DNA of 64,000 nucleotides. Source: Chlorobium sp. GTDB taxonomy: Bacteria; Bacteroidota; Chlorobiia; Chlorobiales; Chlorobiaceae. The notes beneath the pieces were generated by a model, which saw nothing but the letters and a program-made list of their open reading frames with translations, was not told where the DNA came from and searched no databases. The stretch covers positions 1 through 64,000 of the forward strand of contig JANQHQ010000036.1 of assembly GCA_028282595.1 (NCBI GenBank), read 5' to 3'. How positions within the stretch are numbered: the stretch's first letter is position 1; every line of letters begins with the position of its first letter. Shown here one piece after another: positions 53,870-62,144 of the stretch. Position numbers and translations under genes: made by a program.

Positions 53870-54307
53870 TCAGAACGAGAACAGCTTGATGCCCTCCTCG
53901 CGGAGCTTTTCGGCGACCACCGGAGGCTTGGCAACCGTGACGCCCTCGATCAGATCCTCGGGCGACCCGCCCCTGTTCGGCAGGAAAACGGCACAGACCT
54001 CGACGACAACGCCTTTCTTTATGAGATTTTTCAGCATCATCTGCGGAGACTTGTCGAGCGGCTTGACCATTGTCTGAGCACTCCCCTTCAGCGCGAGCTC
54101 CCCGCCCGGACCGCAGAGCAGCATCCGAACGCTTTTTCCCTGTTCGACGGTTTTCGTCGACAGCACCATGGCCATCATCTGCGTCTGAACGTCCGCCGAT
54201 GTCACAAAGACGTAAAGCCCTTTCGCATCGTCCGCCACGGAACGCGCGGGAACCGCGAACACGGCGAGCAACGACAGTACGGCAAGGGCATTTCTGAGTA
54301 TACGCAT
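53870..54307 (-). CDS. DsrE-family protein with signal peptide
   Basis: The 145-residue product has a signal peptide (ALAVLSLLAVFAVPARSVA) and then a DsrE/DsrF-like fold: GLYVFVTSADVQTQMMAMVLST, QGKSVRMLLCGPGGELALKG and a C-terminal VCAVFLPNRGGSPEDLIEGV. Two conserved-looking cysteines, about C65 and C105, could carry sulfur. Members handle sulfane sulfur; export to the periplasm would fit sulfide oxidation there. ATG at 54307 has AGGAG at correct distance, whereas the ATG at 54313 is too close to it. Confidence 0.82.
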   Translation of the reverse strand: MRILRNALAVLSLLAVFAVPARSVADDAKGLYVFVTSADVQTQMMAMVLSTKTVEQGKSVRMLLCGPGGELALKGSAQTMVKPLDKSPQMMLKNLIKKGVVVEVCAVFLPNRGGSPEDLIEGVTVAKPPVVAEKLREEGIKLFSF

Positions 54308-54554
54308 AATCATCTCTCCTATGATTTCATTTTCATGTTAGGGTGGAACGCCCCGAAGAACCGACACATCACCGGGGCATGAGCAACAGGATGAAACCAT
54401 ACGGGAAACGCTCCATCCTGCGATTGAATATAACGATCTGCATCGCCAAACCAATGCGTCAGAAATACTTCACAATAGTTAACGACGCCGTACCGGCAGT
54501 CATGGGAACTTGCCTCCTAAACTGTTGCACGAAATGCAGGGGCACGCCCAAGGG

Positions 54555-54615
54555 ACTGTAACCGCGCATAGAGGCGAAGACACACACTACCTTTCGACCC
54601 AACAAACAAAGCCCC
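54555..54615 (+). repeat. Left direct repeat flanking hipBA
   Basis: It begins ACTGTAACCGCGCATAGAGG and ends AACAAACAAAGCCCC. It matches the right copy at 56509-56572 at 24 of the first 27 positions and again over the last 15. The hipBA pair lies between the copies. Confidence 0.6.
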
Positions 54616-54660
54616 AAATGAACGACTTATCATATATTAAATCGATTAAAATCGTATAAC

Positions 54661-54726
54661 GAATGACAAATCATTCATACAACTTGATCTTCCGATTTAT
54701 TAACGCTATCTTTGAATGGTAATTCA
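54661..54726. promoter_or_regulatory. Candidate HipB operators
   Basis: Two palindromes precede hipB: GAATGA-CAAA-TCATTC at 54661-54676 and TGAAT-GGTA-ATTCA at 54713-54726. They share the GAAT half-site and the second ends 26 bp from the hipB ATG, as expected for autoregulation by a HipB-type repressor. Confidence 0.5.
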
Positions 54727-54752
54727 TGCATTGACATGCCGAAAACAACATT

Positions 54753-55100
54753 ATGACCGATACATCATTCTCCGACTGGACAGCGATGAGCGACAAGACA
54801 CTTGCCGGGCAGATAGGCGCTTTTGTGCGGCATCATCGCCTGGAACAGAACAAAACCCAGGATACGCTTGCACATGAGGCCGGCATCAGTCGATCAACGT
54901 TGAGCTTGCTGGAACGTGGCGAGACTGTCACCCTTGCCACGTTACTCCAGGTACTCAGGGTGCTGGACCGGTTGCAGGTAATGAATGCATTTGTCGTTGA
55001 GGAGCGCATCAGCCCCCTGATGCTGGCCAAAATACAGAAAGAAAAAAGACGACGAGCCAGAAGAAAGCAGGGCGACGATACAACGGAACACGATTGGTAA
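54753..55100 (+). CDS. hipB: HipB-like antitoxin/repressor
   Basis: The 115-residue product has an Xre helix-turn-helix (about 18-75): IGAFVRHHRLEQNKTQDTLA then HEAGISRSTLSLLERGETV, followed by a basic tail (KIQKEKRRRARRKQ). It precedes hipA by 3 bp, the classical arrangement. It is expected to bind HipA and repress the operon through the nearby palindromes. Confidence 0.88.
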   Translation: MTDTSFSDWTAMSDKTLAGQIGAFVRHHRLEQNKTQDTLAHEAGISRSTLSLLERGETVTLATLLQVLRVLDRLQVMNAFVVEERISPLMLAKIQKEKRRRARRKQGDDTTEHDW

Positions 55101-55103
55101 GCA

Positions 55104-56408
55104 ATGGACGTAGCGGAAGTCAGAATATGGGGCGAGTTGGCTGGAGCTGTAGCATGGGACGATGCCGCCGGCCTGGCTGCCTTTGAATACGATCCCCGGC
55201 TCAAGGCAAAGGGGTGGGATCTGTCCCCCCTGAAAATGCCCGTTTCCGAAACCAGAAGCACGTTTGTGTTTCCCGAGTTGCGTAAAAAAGCGAATCCCGG
55301 GCTGGACAGTTTCAAAGGATTGCCGGGGTTACTGGCAGACGTTCTACCCGATCGATACGGAAATGAATTGATCAACCTGTGGCTGGCCCGGCAAGGTCGC
55401 CCGCAGAACAGCATGAATCCGGTGGAGATGCTCTGCTTTATCGGCACTCAGGGAATGGGTGCGCTGGAGTTCGAACCCTCTTTCTGGAAAGCGGAAAAAA
55501 GAACCTTCTCCGTTGAGATCGAGACTCTTGTGGACGTCGCAAAAAAGATGCTCACCAAAAAAGAAGCCTTTGCAGCCAACCTGGATGCGGATGCGAAAAA
55601 GACGGTGTCGGAACTTCTTCGTATCGGGACCTCGGCCGGCGGCGCAAGACCGAAAGCCGTGATCGCCTACAACGAAAAAACAGGAGAAGTTCGATCCGGC
55701 CAGACCAACGCCCCCAGGGGTTTCGAACATTGGCTATTAAAGCTGGACGGGGTGAGTGACGTGCAGTTGGGAACCTCTCACGGCTACGGCAGGGTGGAAA
55801 TGGCATACTATACCATGGCACAAGCCTGCGGCATAATCATGATGCCGTCCCGGTTGCTCGAAGAAAACGAAAGAGCGCACTTTATGACCAAACGCTTCGA
55901 CCGGGAAGGCGGATCGACGAAGCACCATATTCAGACCTTCAGTGCATTACAGCATTTCGACTACAACTCGGTTATGAGTTTCAGCTATGAGCAGCTCTTT
56001 CAAACCATGCGTAAGTTGAAGCTGCCCTATCCCGACGCGGAGCAGATGTTCAGGAGGATGGCGTTCAACGTGGTTGCCCGGAACTGTGACGACCACACCA
56101 AAAACTTTTCGTTCCGGTTGAAGCAGGACGCCAAATGGGAACTGGCGCCGGCTTATGATGTCTGCCACGCCTATCAGCCCAATCATCGATGGGTCAGTCA
56201 GCATGCATTGAGCATCAACGGAAAACGGGCGAACATCACGAAAGAAGATCTGCTGGCCATCGGCAATTCCATAAGCGTAAAAAAAGCCGCTGAAATCATT
56301 GACGAAGTCAATGCAGTTGTAGCGCAATGGAAACAATATGCCGATGACGTTGCGGTTTCACCCGGCCTGCGAGACCAGATCGCCAAAACCCTTGTTCACC
56401 TGAAATAA
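55104..56408 (+). CDS. hipA: HipA-like Ser/Thr kinase toxin
   Basis: HipA kinases inactivate glutamyl-tRNA synthetase or related targets and cause growth arrest. The 434-residue protein has the N-terminal HipA domain, the P-loop-like GTSAGGARPKAV with the self-phosphorylated-serine region, FMTKRFDREG, the catalytic NCDDHTKNFSF, and metal-binding LAPAYDVC. All kinase motifs look intact, so it is probably active. Base composition is lower in GC than the core genome. It lies between direct repeats. Confidence 0.9.
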   Translation: MDVAEVRIWGELAGAVAWDDAAGLAAFEYDPRLKAKGWDLSPLKMPVSETRSTFVFPELRKKANPGLDSFKGLPGLLADVLPDRYGNELINLWLARQGRPQNSMNPVEMLCFIGTQGMGALEFEPSFWKAEKRTFSVEIETLVDVAKKMLTKKEAFAANLDADAKKTVSELLRIGTSAGGARPKAVIAYNEKTGEVRSGQTNAPRGFEHWLLKLDGVSDVQLGTSHGYGRVEMAYYTMAQACGIIMMPSRLLEENERAHFMTKRFDREGGSTKHHIQTFSALQHFDYNSVMSFSYEQLFQTMRKLKLPYPDAEQMFRRMAFNVVARNCDDHTKNFSFRLKQDAKWELAPAYDVCHAYQPNHRWVSQHALSINGKRANITKEDLLAIGNSISVKKAAEIIDEVNAVVAQWKQYADDVAVSPGLRDQIAKTLVHLK

Positions 56409-56508
56409 TGTGTGCGAATCGCACAGGCCGGTCCATGCCGCCCCCGTCTGGAGTGATGCACGCTTTTGATGTCTCCAGGACCGCAGAATGGACATTTGCC
56501 GATAAGGA

Positions 56509-56572
56509 ACTGCAACCGCACATAGAGGAGAAGACGAACAAAATATTTTTCAACCTAATAAACAACGCCCCC
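56509..56572 (+). repeat. Right direct repeat flanking hipBA
   Basis: It begins ACTGCAACCGCACATAGAGG and ends AATAAACAACGCCCCC. The final part (AACAACGCCCCCTAT) also resembles the AACAACGTCCCCTAG repeats at 58963 and 60401. Confidence 0.6.
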
Positions 56573-56688
56573 TATTACTGGGAAACCTTGACTGGCAGAG
56601 GGAAAGTGGATACCTTTTTAGTTGTCCGGACATCCCCCGCACAAAGATGGACAGTGCACAACATCGGCTTCAAAAAGGAACGAAAACA

Positions 56689-57954
56689 ATGAATCAGGAG
56701 ACGAATAAAATCAACTGCCCTCACTGCGGCAAGGAAATAGATGTCAATGAGATTTTATACCATCAGCTCGATGAAGAACTGAGGAAAAAATATAACGACC
56801 AGATTGCCGGAGAGCGTAAAGTGCTGGAGGAGAAAGAAGAAGAAATCAAAGCTGAAAAGGAGGCGATCGACAGGGCGGAAGAGGAGTATGCAGAGCGGGT
56901 TGCGACAGCCATAAAGTCGGGGGTGAAAGAGGAGCGGGAAAAACTCGAACGATCGCTGAAACAGCAGGCAATGGAGGAGCAGGAGGAGAGGCTCGCCTCA
57001 CTTCAAAAAGAACTCGACGACAAGACCGAGCAGGTAAAAGAGCTGAACAGGTCGAAAGCGGAGATAGAGCGCCTGAAACGTGACAAGGAAGAGCTGAGAG
57101 ACAAAATAGAACTCGAAGCAGAACAAAAGATCAATGCGACCCTTGCCGAAGAAAAGGAAAAAATCCAAAAAGCAGCGGCTGAAAAAGCCCGGCTGAACAT
57201 TTCCGAGAAAGATCATGTCATCAATCAGCTGAGAGAACAACTTGTGGAAGCTCAGCGTAAAGCCGAGCAGGGATCGATGCAGCTGCAGGGAGAAGTCCAG
57301 GAACTAGCCATCGAGGAGTGGCTTTCCGCGCAGTTTCCCCTCGATACCATCGATGAAATTAAAAAAGGACAGCTCGGGGCAGACTGCCTGCAGATAATCA
57401 ATACGCACACCCGCCAGAATTGCGGCGCCATCTACTACGAGAGCAAACGCACTAAAAGCTTCCAGCCATCCTGGATCGAAAAATTCAAGGCCGATATACT
57501 CCAGAAGAATGCCGATGTCGGCGTTCTGGTAACCGAAGCCATGCCTGCCGACATGGATCGCCTTGGGCTGAAAGACGGCATATGGGTCTGCTCATTCGAA
57601 GAGTTCAAGGGATTGTGCACTGTGCTGAGAGAGTCGGTCATTCGTATCAGCACGGCGCTCACCACCCAAGAGAACAAGGGCGAGAAAATGGGTATGCTGT
57701 ACGATTTTCTGACGAGCAACGAGTTCCGACTTCAGATCGAGGCCATTGTCGAAGGTTTCACCCAGATGAAAGCCGATCTCGAGTCGGAGAAACGATCCAT
57801 GCAGGGAATATGGAAAAAGAGGGAAAAACAGATAGACAAGGTGCTTCTCAACACCAATCACATGTACGGCTCCATCAAGGGTATTGCCGGTAGCGCCATA
57901 CAGTCAGTCCCGCTGCTCGAGCTGCCATCAGGTGACGACTCCGAGAACAGCTGA
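56689..57954 (+). CDS. DUF2130 coiled-coil protein with zinc ribbon
   Basis: The 421-residue product has an N-terminal zinc-ribbon half (CPHCGKEIDVNEI), a long charged coiled coil (about 30-205, KEEEIKAEKEAIDRAEEEYA type), and a C-terminal DUF2130 domain: EEWLSAQFPLDTIDEIKKGQ, GADCLQIINT, GAIYYESKRTKSFQPSWI and LVTEAMPADM. The GAD...YESK spacing resembles a PD-(D/E)XK nuclease core, which is my inference. AAGGAA precedes the ATG at 56689. The family function is unproven; many occur in defence or accessory regions. Confidence 0.82.
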   Translation: MNQETNKINCPHCGKEIDVNEILYHQLDEELRKKYNDQIAGERKVLEEKEEEIKAEKEAIDRAEEEYAERVATAIKSGVKEEREKLERSLKQQAMEEQEERLASLQKELDDKTEQVKELNRSKAEIERLKRDKEELRDKIELEAEQKINATLAEEKEKIQKAAAEKARLNISEKDHVINQLREQLVEAQRKAEQGSMQLQGEVQELAIEEWLSAQFPLDTIDEIKKGQLGADCLQIINTHTRQNCGAIYYESKRTKSFQPSWIEKFKADILQKNADVGVLVTEAMPADMDRLGLKDGIWVCSFEEFKGLCTVLRESVIRISTALTTQENKGEKMGMLYDFLTSNEFRLQIEAIVEGFTQMKADLESEKRSMQGIWKKREKQIDKVLLNTNHMYGSIKGIAGSAIQSVPLLELPSGDDSENS

Positions 57955-57966
57955 CAAACAGCACCC

Positions 57967-58218
57967 CTATTTTTTCTTCACCGACGGAGCGTGCTTCATA
58001 TTCATGTACACTCCACCAGCCCTGAGTTCCTCCAGCATCTGCCTCAGCCGCTTTTCCTTTGTTTCTTGTCTCTTTGCTGAATTGATCCAGAGCAGGTAGT
58101 CATTCCGCTGATACGCCGGTCGGGACTCGTAATCGCCGAGAAGGTTTTCTTTCTCCAGTGCTGCCAGAACAAACTCCGGCATGGGCTCAATGGGCCGTTT
58201 CAGATTTGCATTGTCCAT
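57967..58218 (-). CDS. YdeI/OmpD-associated family protein
   Basis: The 83-residue product matches the C-terminal OmdA helical segment of YdeI-like proteins: FVLAALEKENLLGDYESRPA and YLLWINSAKRQETKEKRLRQ, a region linked to protection against peptides. It is shorter than typical 120-200-residue members and may be a truncated or minimal form. It converges on the DUF2130 gene with 12 bp between. Confidence 0.72.
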   Translation of the reverse strand: MDNANLKRPIEPMPEFVLAALEKENLLGDYESRPAYQRNDYLLWINSAKRQETKEKRLRQMLEELRAGGVYMNMKHAPSVKKK

Positions 58219-58265
58219 CCTCTCTCTCTGCCTCAGGTTTCAGTTGCAGCGACAGCCAGCCCTCT

Positions 58266-58293
58266 TCCTTTCTCAGCCAGTGACAAGCCATAC
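58266..58293 (+). repeat. Direct repeat left of the SnoaL-like gene
   Basis: A 28-bp sequence (TCCTTTCTCAGCCAGTGACA then AGCCATAC) recurs at 58854-58881 with one mismatch, in the same orientation, bracketing the SnoaL-like gene. Confidence 0.6.
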
Positions 58294-58305
58294 CAGTGCT
58301 GAGTG

Positions 58306-58803
58306 CTAAAAAGTCGGATTGTTGTTCCCTATACTTCCTCCTGTCATCAAAAACAAAAGCCTTGAGAACGCATCAATTGGCTGTATAGCATCCCAATGTT
58401 CCGCCAATTGTCCATTTTCCAGCCTGAAAGTGTCCGTTATGATAAACCCTTTTTTCTCGTCGCCTCTGTGTTTCGCTTGCATAGTGACATGGCTGTGTAA
58501 AACAACAAAATCTCCATCAGCCATAACCCGCTTTACATCAAAAGAATATTCCGGAAATCTTTTTGTCATTGTTTTCACATAACTTACAAGCCCGGATACC
58601 TCATCCGGTATTGCTCTATTGTGCTGTATATATGAGCCCTTTCCATACTTTTCGAGCGTGTATTCGAAATCATGCTCATTCATCAAGTGCTGAAAGAAGT
58701 CCAGAACAACCCTGACATTATCGGTTTCCTGTGGAGTCCAGTGATCTTGCAAGTGTTTGTCGATCTCAATTCTCGGTGCCACGTTCTGACTTACATTTTC
58801 CAT
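58306..58803 (-). CDS. SnoaL-like / NTF2-fold protein
   Basis: The 165-residue product has the polyketide-cyclase SnoaL-like pattern (VRVVLDFFQHLMNEHDFEYT; IQHNRAIPDEVSGLVSYVKT; GQLAEHWDAIQPID). This fold binds many small ligands and no reaction can be assigned. GAGGAGG six bases before the ATG is the strongest ribosome-binding site in the island. It is bracketed by 28-bp direct repeats. Confidence 0.82.
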   Translation of the reverse strand: MENVSQNVAPRIEIDKHLQDHWTPQETDNVRVVLDFFQHLMNEHDFEYTLEKYGKGSYIQHNRAIPDEVSGLVSYVKTMTKRFPEYSFDVKRVMADGDFVVLHSHVTMQAKHRGDEKKGFIITDTFRLENGQLAEHWDAIQPIDAFSRLLFLMTGGSIGNNNPTF

Positions 58804-58853
58804 AGTTAGCCTCCTCTTTCACTCATTCTATTGTTTTATAGTGACAGCTGCCA

Positions 58854-58881
58854 TCCTTTCTCAGCCAGTAACAAGCCATAC
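58854..58881 (+). repeat. Direct repeat right of the SnoaL-like gene
   Basis: Second copy of the 28-bp repeat (27 of 28 positions identical to 58266-58293). The copies are 588 bp apart. Confidence 0.6.
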
Positions 58882-58962
58882 TCGTACTTCATCTTTCTGG
58901 CAAGCTCTTTTCCCCTGTATCTAATTAATAGAAAAACTCTTAACGACTTATTGGCGTTACGG

Positions 58963-58977
58963 AACAACGTCCCCTAG
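58963..58977 (+). repeat. 15-bp direct repeat left of the CDF gene
   Basis: AACAACGTCCCCTAG is identical to 60401-60415 in the same orientation; the two bracket the CDF transporter gene. A related form occurs at 56561. Confidence 0.6.
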
Positions 58978-58996
58978 CGTACTAGCGTACTCAGTC

Positions 58997-60208
58997 CTAC
59001 TCAGAAAAAAGGTGAAACTTCTTACGCTCCATCGGACAACTGTCCACAGCGGCCTCGATACCGATTTCCGCAACCTTTATTTTTCCGGCAAACTTTTCAT
59101 CTAAAAGTTTTAATGTATCCTGATATACACGCGAATATCGACAGCTTCGAGTATGCGTATCCGTCACTAAATCAAATGAAACCTGATATGGCGCCAGCTC
59201 GCCAACAGCACGCAAATCGTGAAAATCGATCAGCTCATCATCCGATTTGATATATTCAGAGAGCACTTGATGAAGCTCCTTAAACATTGGATGCGATCGA
59301 TCTACCGGGTCAACATGTGCCACCGCTCTCCATCCAAGCTTCGTCTCCACCGCAGTTTCAGCCTTCTCTGCAAGTAAGTGCGCCGCATTAAGCGTCATCT
59401 TGGCATCCACCTCAATATGGAACGATACCATGCGTACCTCCCCATATTGATGCACCATGATTTCATGAACGCCCAAAACCTCGTCCAGCGTCTCTACCGT
59501 CTCATGGATTTTCACTATATCTTCAGGATCCGGACACACTCCAAGCAAAATATCGATGGCTTCCCGCGCGTATTGAACTCCGGTAAAGAGAATAAAGGCC
59601 GAAACTCCAATTGCCGTCCATCCATCGAGAGAAGGAAACCCCATCTGGGCACAGATCAACGCCACCACCACCAACAGCGTGCAAACTACATCATAGGTAT
59701 GGTTCCAGGCATCCGCCTTAAGTACCTGCGATTTAGCCATCTTTGCCAGGTTGCGCGAAAAAACAGCCATCCAGACCTTCACTCCCACCGTAACGGCAAC
59801 CACAACGAGGACCCAGAAAGGCGCTTCTATTTGTTTTGGATTCAGCAAACGCATTACGCCCGACTTGGCCACCTCAAATCCAACTAACAGCAAAGCAAGA
59901 GACAATACCAATGTTGCCACCGCTTCAATGCGACCGTGTCCGAAAGGATGATGTTCGTCCTGCGGTTTCCGAGACCAATGAAATCCCAAGGCAATAACCA
60001 AACTGCTTCCTACATCTGCCAAACTATTCGTGGCATCGGCGATCAGAGAAATGCTGCCGGAAACGAATCCCACCCAGCCTTTGGCAACGGTCAGACAAAG
60101 GCTGGCCACAGTGCCAACCCATCCGGCTAACATACCGATTCTGGCGCGGTTTTCGCGACTGTCAGGATCCTGCATCGGATCCATATACCGCTTAACCAGC
60201 AACTTCAT
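58997..60208 (-). CDS. Cation diffusion facilitator family transporter
   Basis: CDF proteins export divalent metals (Zn, Fe, Mn, Cd, Co) using the proton gradient. The product has six transmembrane helices, the site-A motifs in LIADATNSLADVGSS and KADAWNHTYDV, the HPFGHGRIEA loop, and a C-terminal cytoplasmic domain extended by about 100 residues (LRAVGELAPYQVSFDLVTD). Metal is not predictable. Three in-frame starts exist upstream; ATG at 60208 is chosen, with TTG at 60232 and ATG at 60184 possible. Base composition is lower in GC than the core, suggesting transfer. It is flanked by 15-bp direct repeats. Confidence 0.87.
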   Translation of the reverse strand: MKLLVKRYMDPMQDPDSRENRARIGMLAGWVGTVASLCLTVAKGWVGFVSGSISLIADATNSLADVGSSLVIALGFHWSRKPQDEHHPFGHGRIEAVATLVLSLALLLVGFEVAKSGVMRLLNPKQIEAPFWVLVVVAVTVGVKVWMAVFSRNLAKMAKSQVLKADAWNHTYDVVCTLLVVVALICAQMGFPSLDGWTAIGVSAFILFTGVQYAREAIDILLGVCPDPEDIVKIHETVETLDEVLGVHEIMVHQYGEVRMVSFHIEVDAKMTLNAAHLLAEKAETAVETKLGWRAVAHVDPVDRSHPMFKELHQVLSEYIKSDDELIDFHDLRAVGELAPYQVSFDLVTDTHTRSCRYSRVYQDTLKLLDEKFAGKIKVAEIGIEAAVDSCPMERKKFHLFSE

Positions 60209-60400
60209 TACGGGACAAATCATAAAACTCAAACAGTTCCGGATAAAAGAATTCTCTAGCAGGATCAGACACTGATAAATAAATGAATTTTGTACCTGTC
60301 TGCTTGTATTATTTTCTTCAAAAAATATCTTGGATCAAGAAGAATAACCGAAAAAAGTGAAACAGAATACAAAGACAAAAAAAGACTTTTAAAGCCAATC

Positions 60401-60415
60401 AACAACGTCCCCTAG
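60401..60415 (+). repeat. 15-bp direct repeat right of the CDF gene
   Basis: Second identical copy of AACAACGTCCCCTAG, 1438 bp from the first and 8 bp before the vsr ATG. Confidence 0.6.
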
Positions 60416-60423
60416 TCCGAAAA

Positions 60424-60924
60424 ATGACTGATAAACTGACAGAAAAAAAACGTAGCTGGAATATGAGCCGTATACGCTCTATTCACACAAAGCCAGAAAT
60501 ATTATTGCGTTCATTACTGCACCGAATGGGTTTTCGTTTTCGTTTGTATAGCAAACATCTCCCTGGTCGTCCAGACATAGTACTGCCAAAATACAAGACA
60601 GCGATCTTCGTTCATGGATGTTTCTGGCACCAACATCCTGGCTGTAATGAAGCAACCCTCCCGAAGACAAACCAAGAGTATTGGAAATCAAAACTTGAAA
60701 GGAACGTTATACGGGACAAGAAACACCAGCAAGAACTGAGAAAAGCAGGTTGGCGAGTCCTGCAATTTTGGGAATGCCAGTTGGAAAAGGATCCCATTCG
60801 TATTGCTATGCTCGTATCACTTAAACTCCGGCGAAAGGAAGCAGAAAAAAGAACCTATGCCTTCCCTTCACGGGAAAAGCTTCTCAAAATGGCTGAATCT
60901 CATGCGAATTATCGCAAGAAGTAA
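60424..60924 (+). CDS. vsr: Very short patch repair endonuclease
   Basis: Vsr nicks at T:G mismatches arising from deamination of 5-methylcytosine. The 166-residue protein keeps the known active-site residues at near-identical positions to the E. coli enzyme: D51 in LPGRPDIVLP, H64, W68 and H69 in VHGCFWHQHPGC, plus the structural-zinc cysteines. It converges with the cytosine methyltransferase (10-bp gap), its expected functional partner. Confidence 0.93.
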   Translation: MTDKLTEKKRSWNMSRIRSIHTKPEILLRSLLHRMGFRFRLYSKHLPGRPDIVLPKYKTAIFVHGCFWHQHPGCNEATLPKTNQEYWKSKLERNVIRDKKHQQELRKAGWRVLQFWECQLEKDPIRIAMLVSLKLRRKEAEKRTYAFPSREKLLKMAESHANYRKK

Positions 60925-60934
60925 AGTATTACTG

Positions 60935-61996
60935 TTAAATGTTTTTCGAATTCCAGTCATATAATGTTTCACGAATAGCCTTGCCCAAGGCAGCACCGAG
61001 TTGCGGCGGAATCGCGTCTGAGACCTGACGGATTTGATCGCTGAGCGTGCCCAGCAACTCGTAGTCTTCAGGAAATCCTTGAAGTAGCATCGCTTCATAG
61101 ACACTCAGCCTTCTATCGGCATTCGGGTGTACATGGATCTCCCGGTTTCCGTAGGCAACGGTCAAACTGGGCTTGTCCCATTGCAGAACACGAAACGACC
61201 TCCCCTGCTTGTGGCCATTTTTTAAAGACCCATCAGTGAATTTTCTGGAGCGAGGGGACATGGTCCAGTGGTTCGGATGGAACGCGATATCTTCCTTCTT
61301 CGTCCCCTGCTTAAAAAAAAGCGGTGCAGGTAAATCCTTCAATTTACTCGCAACCGTAAGAGGTACTGTCGTCTCCGCTTCTGGAAACGTGAACTTGATA
61401 TTGGGATACTTGACCTTGTTGAATCCAACAAGAAACACGCGGCGCCGGTGTTGGGCAACTCCAAAATGTGCGGCATCGAGTTCCTCCTCGAAAAGCTTGA
61501 ATCCAGCACGGGAGAACAGCCTCTTGATTGTGTTGTACTCCTTTCGGTGCTTTGCAGACCTGATGCCTTTTACATTCTCGAAAATGAAAAAGTCGAGATC
61601 ATATTCCTCATTGAGAACGCGAAGTATGCATGCATAGCGACGCGGCAAAGTGTGCCTTACGTCATCGCCGTTGAAATGCACGTTTCCACTAGAGAAGGTC
61701 TGGCATGGTGCACCACCGATCACGCCCCGCGGCTTAACTGAAACACATTTGAGCTGGTACAAATCTAGGATAGTAGAGGGATATGTGTGCGCAAGGTCCG
61801 CCACACGACACACCGTCTGCCCTCGATTGTGGTTGTAGCTTTTCGCCGCCACTGGGTCTATGTCAAGGGCTAACTCTACAGAGAAACCAGCGGACGAGAA
61901 ACCCAAATCGAAACCACCGCAGCCGGAAAAGAAGCTGATGACCGTTTTTAGCTGTGCTGTATTCTCCTTGATGTTATTCTGTATTTCTTCCTGCAT
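60935..61996 (-). CDS. dcm: DNA (cytosine-5) methyltransferase
   Basis: The 353-residue protein has motif I FFSGCGGFDLGF, catalytic motif IV GGAPCQTFSSG (C98), motif VI FIFENVKG, motif VIII QHRRRVFLVG and late motifs LTVAYGNREIH and EAMLLQGFPEDY. It is full length and looks active. Recognition sequence is unknown; pairing with vsr is typical of Dcm-type solitary enzymes, while the upstream nuclease/helicase genes suggest it may instead protect host DNA in a defence system. Confidence 0.93.
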   Translation of the reverse strand: MQEEIQNNIKENTAQLKTVISFFSGCGGFDLGFSSAGFSVELALDIDPVAAKSYNHNRGQTVCRVADLAHTYPSTILDLYQLKCVSVKPRGVIGGAPCQTFSSGNVHFNGDDVRHTLPRRYACILRVLNEEYDLDFFIFENVKGIRSAKHRKEYNTIKRLFSRAGFKLFEEELDAAHFGVAQHRRRVFLVGFNKVKYPNIKFTFPEAETTVPLTVASKLKDLPAPLFFKQGTKKEDIAFHPNHWTMSPRSRKFTDGSLKNGHKQGRSFRVLQWDKPSLTVAYGNREIHVHPNADRRLSVYEAMLLQGFPEDYELLGTLSDQIRQVSDAIPPQLGAALGKAIRETLYDWNSKNI

Positions 61997-62099
61997 AAAT
62001 CCTCAGTTAGTCCTATAAATTACGGTGTTTTGGGTCTCAATGTAGTCACTGGAACGATAATCACGTTTTAGACCGTACATCGCCACACACGCTCCTATT

Positions 62100-62144
62100 G
62101 GCATACTGGTCAGTGACGGATGGGCATACTGGTCAGTGACGGAT
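62100..62144. repeat. Tandem duplication at the nuclease 3' end
   Basis: GGCATACTGGTCAGTGACGG-AT occurs twice in a row (62100-62121 and 62122-62144 with one extra G). It spans the nuclease stop codon, so the duplication has altered the C-terminal residues. Confidence 0.7.

Larger units (their letters stand above)
54308..54752. other. Gene-free boundary between core and accessory region
   Basis: No gene is supported. Base composition turns AT-rich from about 54400. The stretch holds the left direct repeat of the hipBA module (54555-54615) and two short palindromes near hipB (54661-54676 and 54713-54726). Confidence 0.6.

Noticed and set aside
56408..56692. A 94-residue frame starting at the hipA stop codon
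   Set aside because: It runs through the flanking direct repeat, has no ribosome-binding site and no recognisable protein character; it overlaps the DUF2130 start.
54555..60415. Integron cassette array with attC sites
   Set aside because: The flanking repeats do not have the paired RYYYAAC/GTTRRRY core sites or the folded structure of attC, and no integrase is seen.
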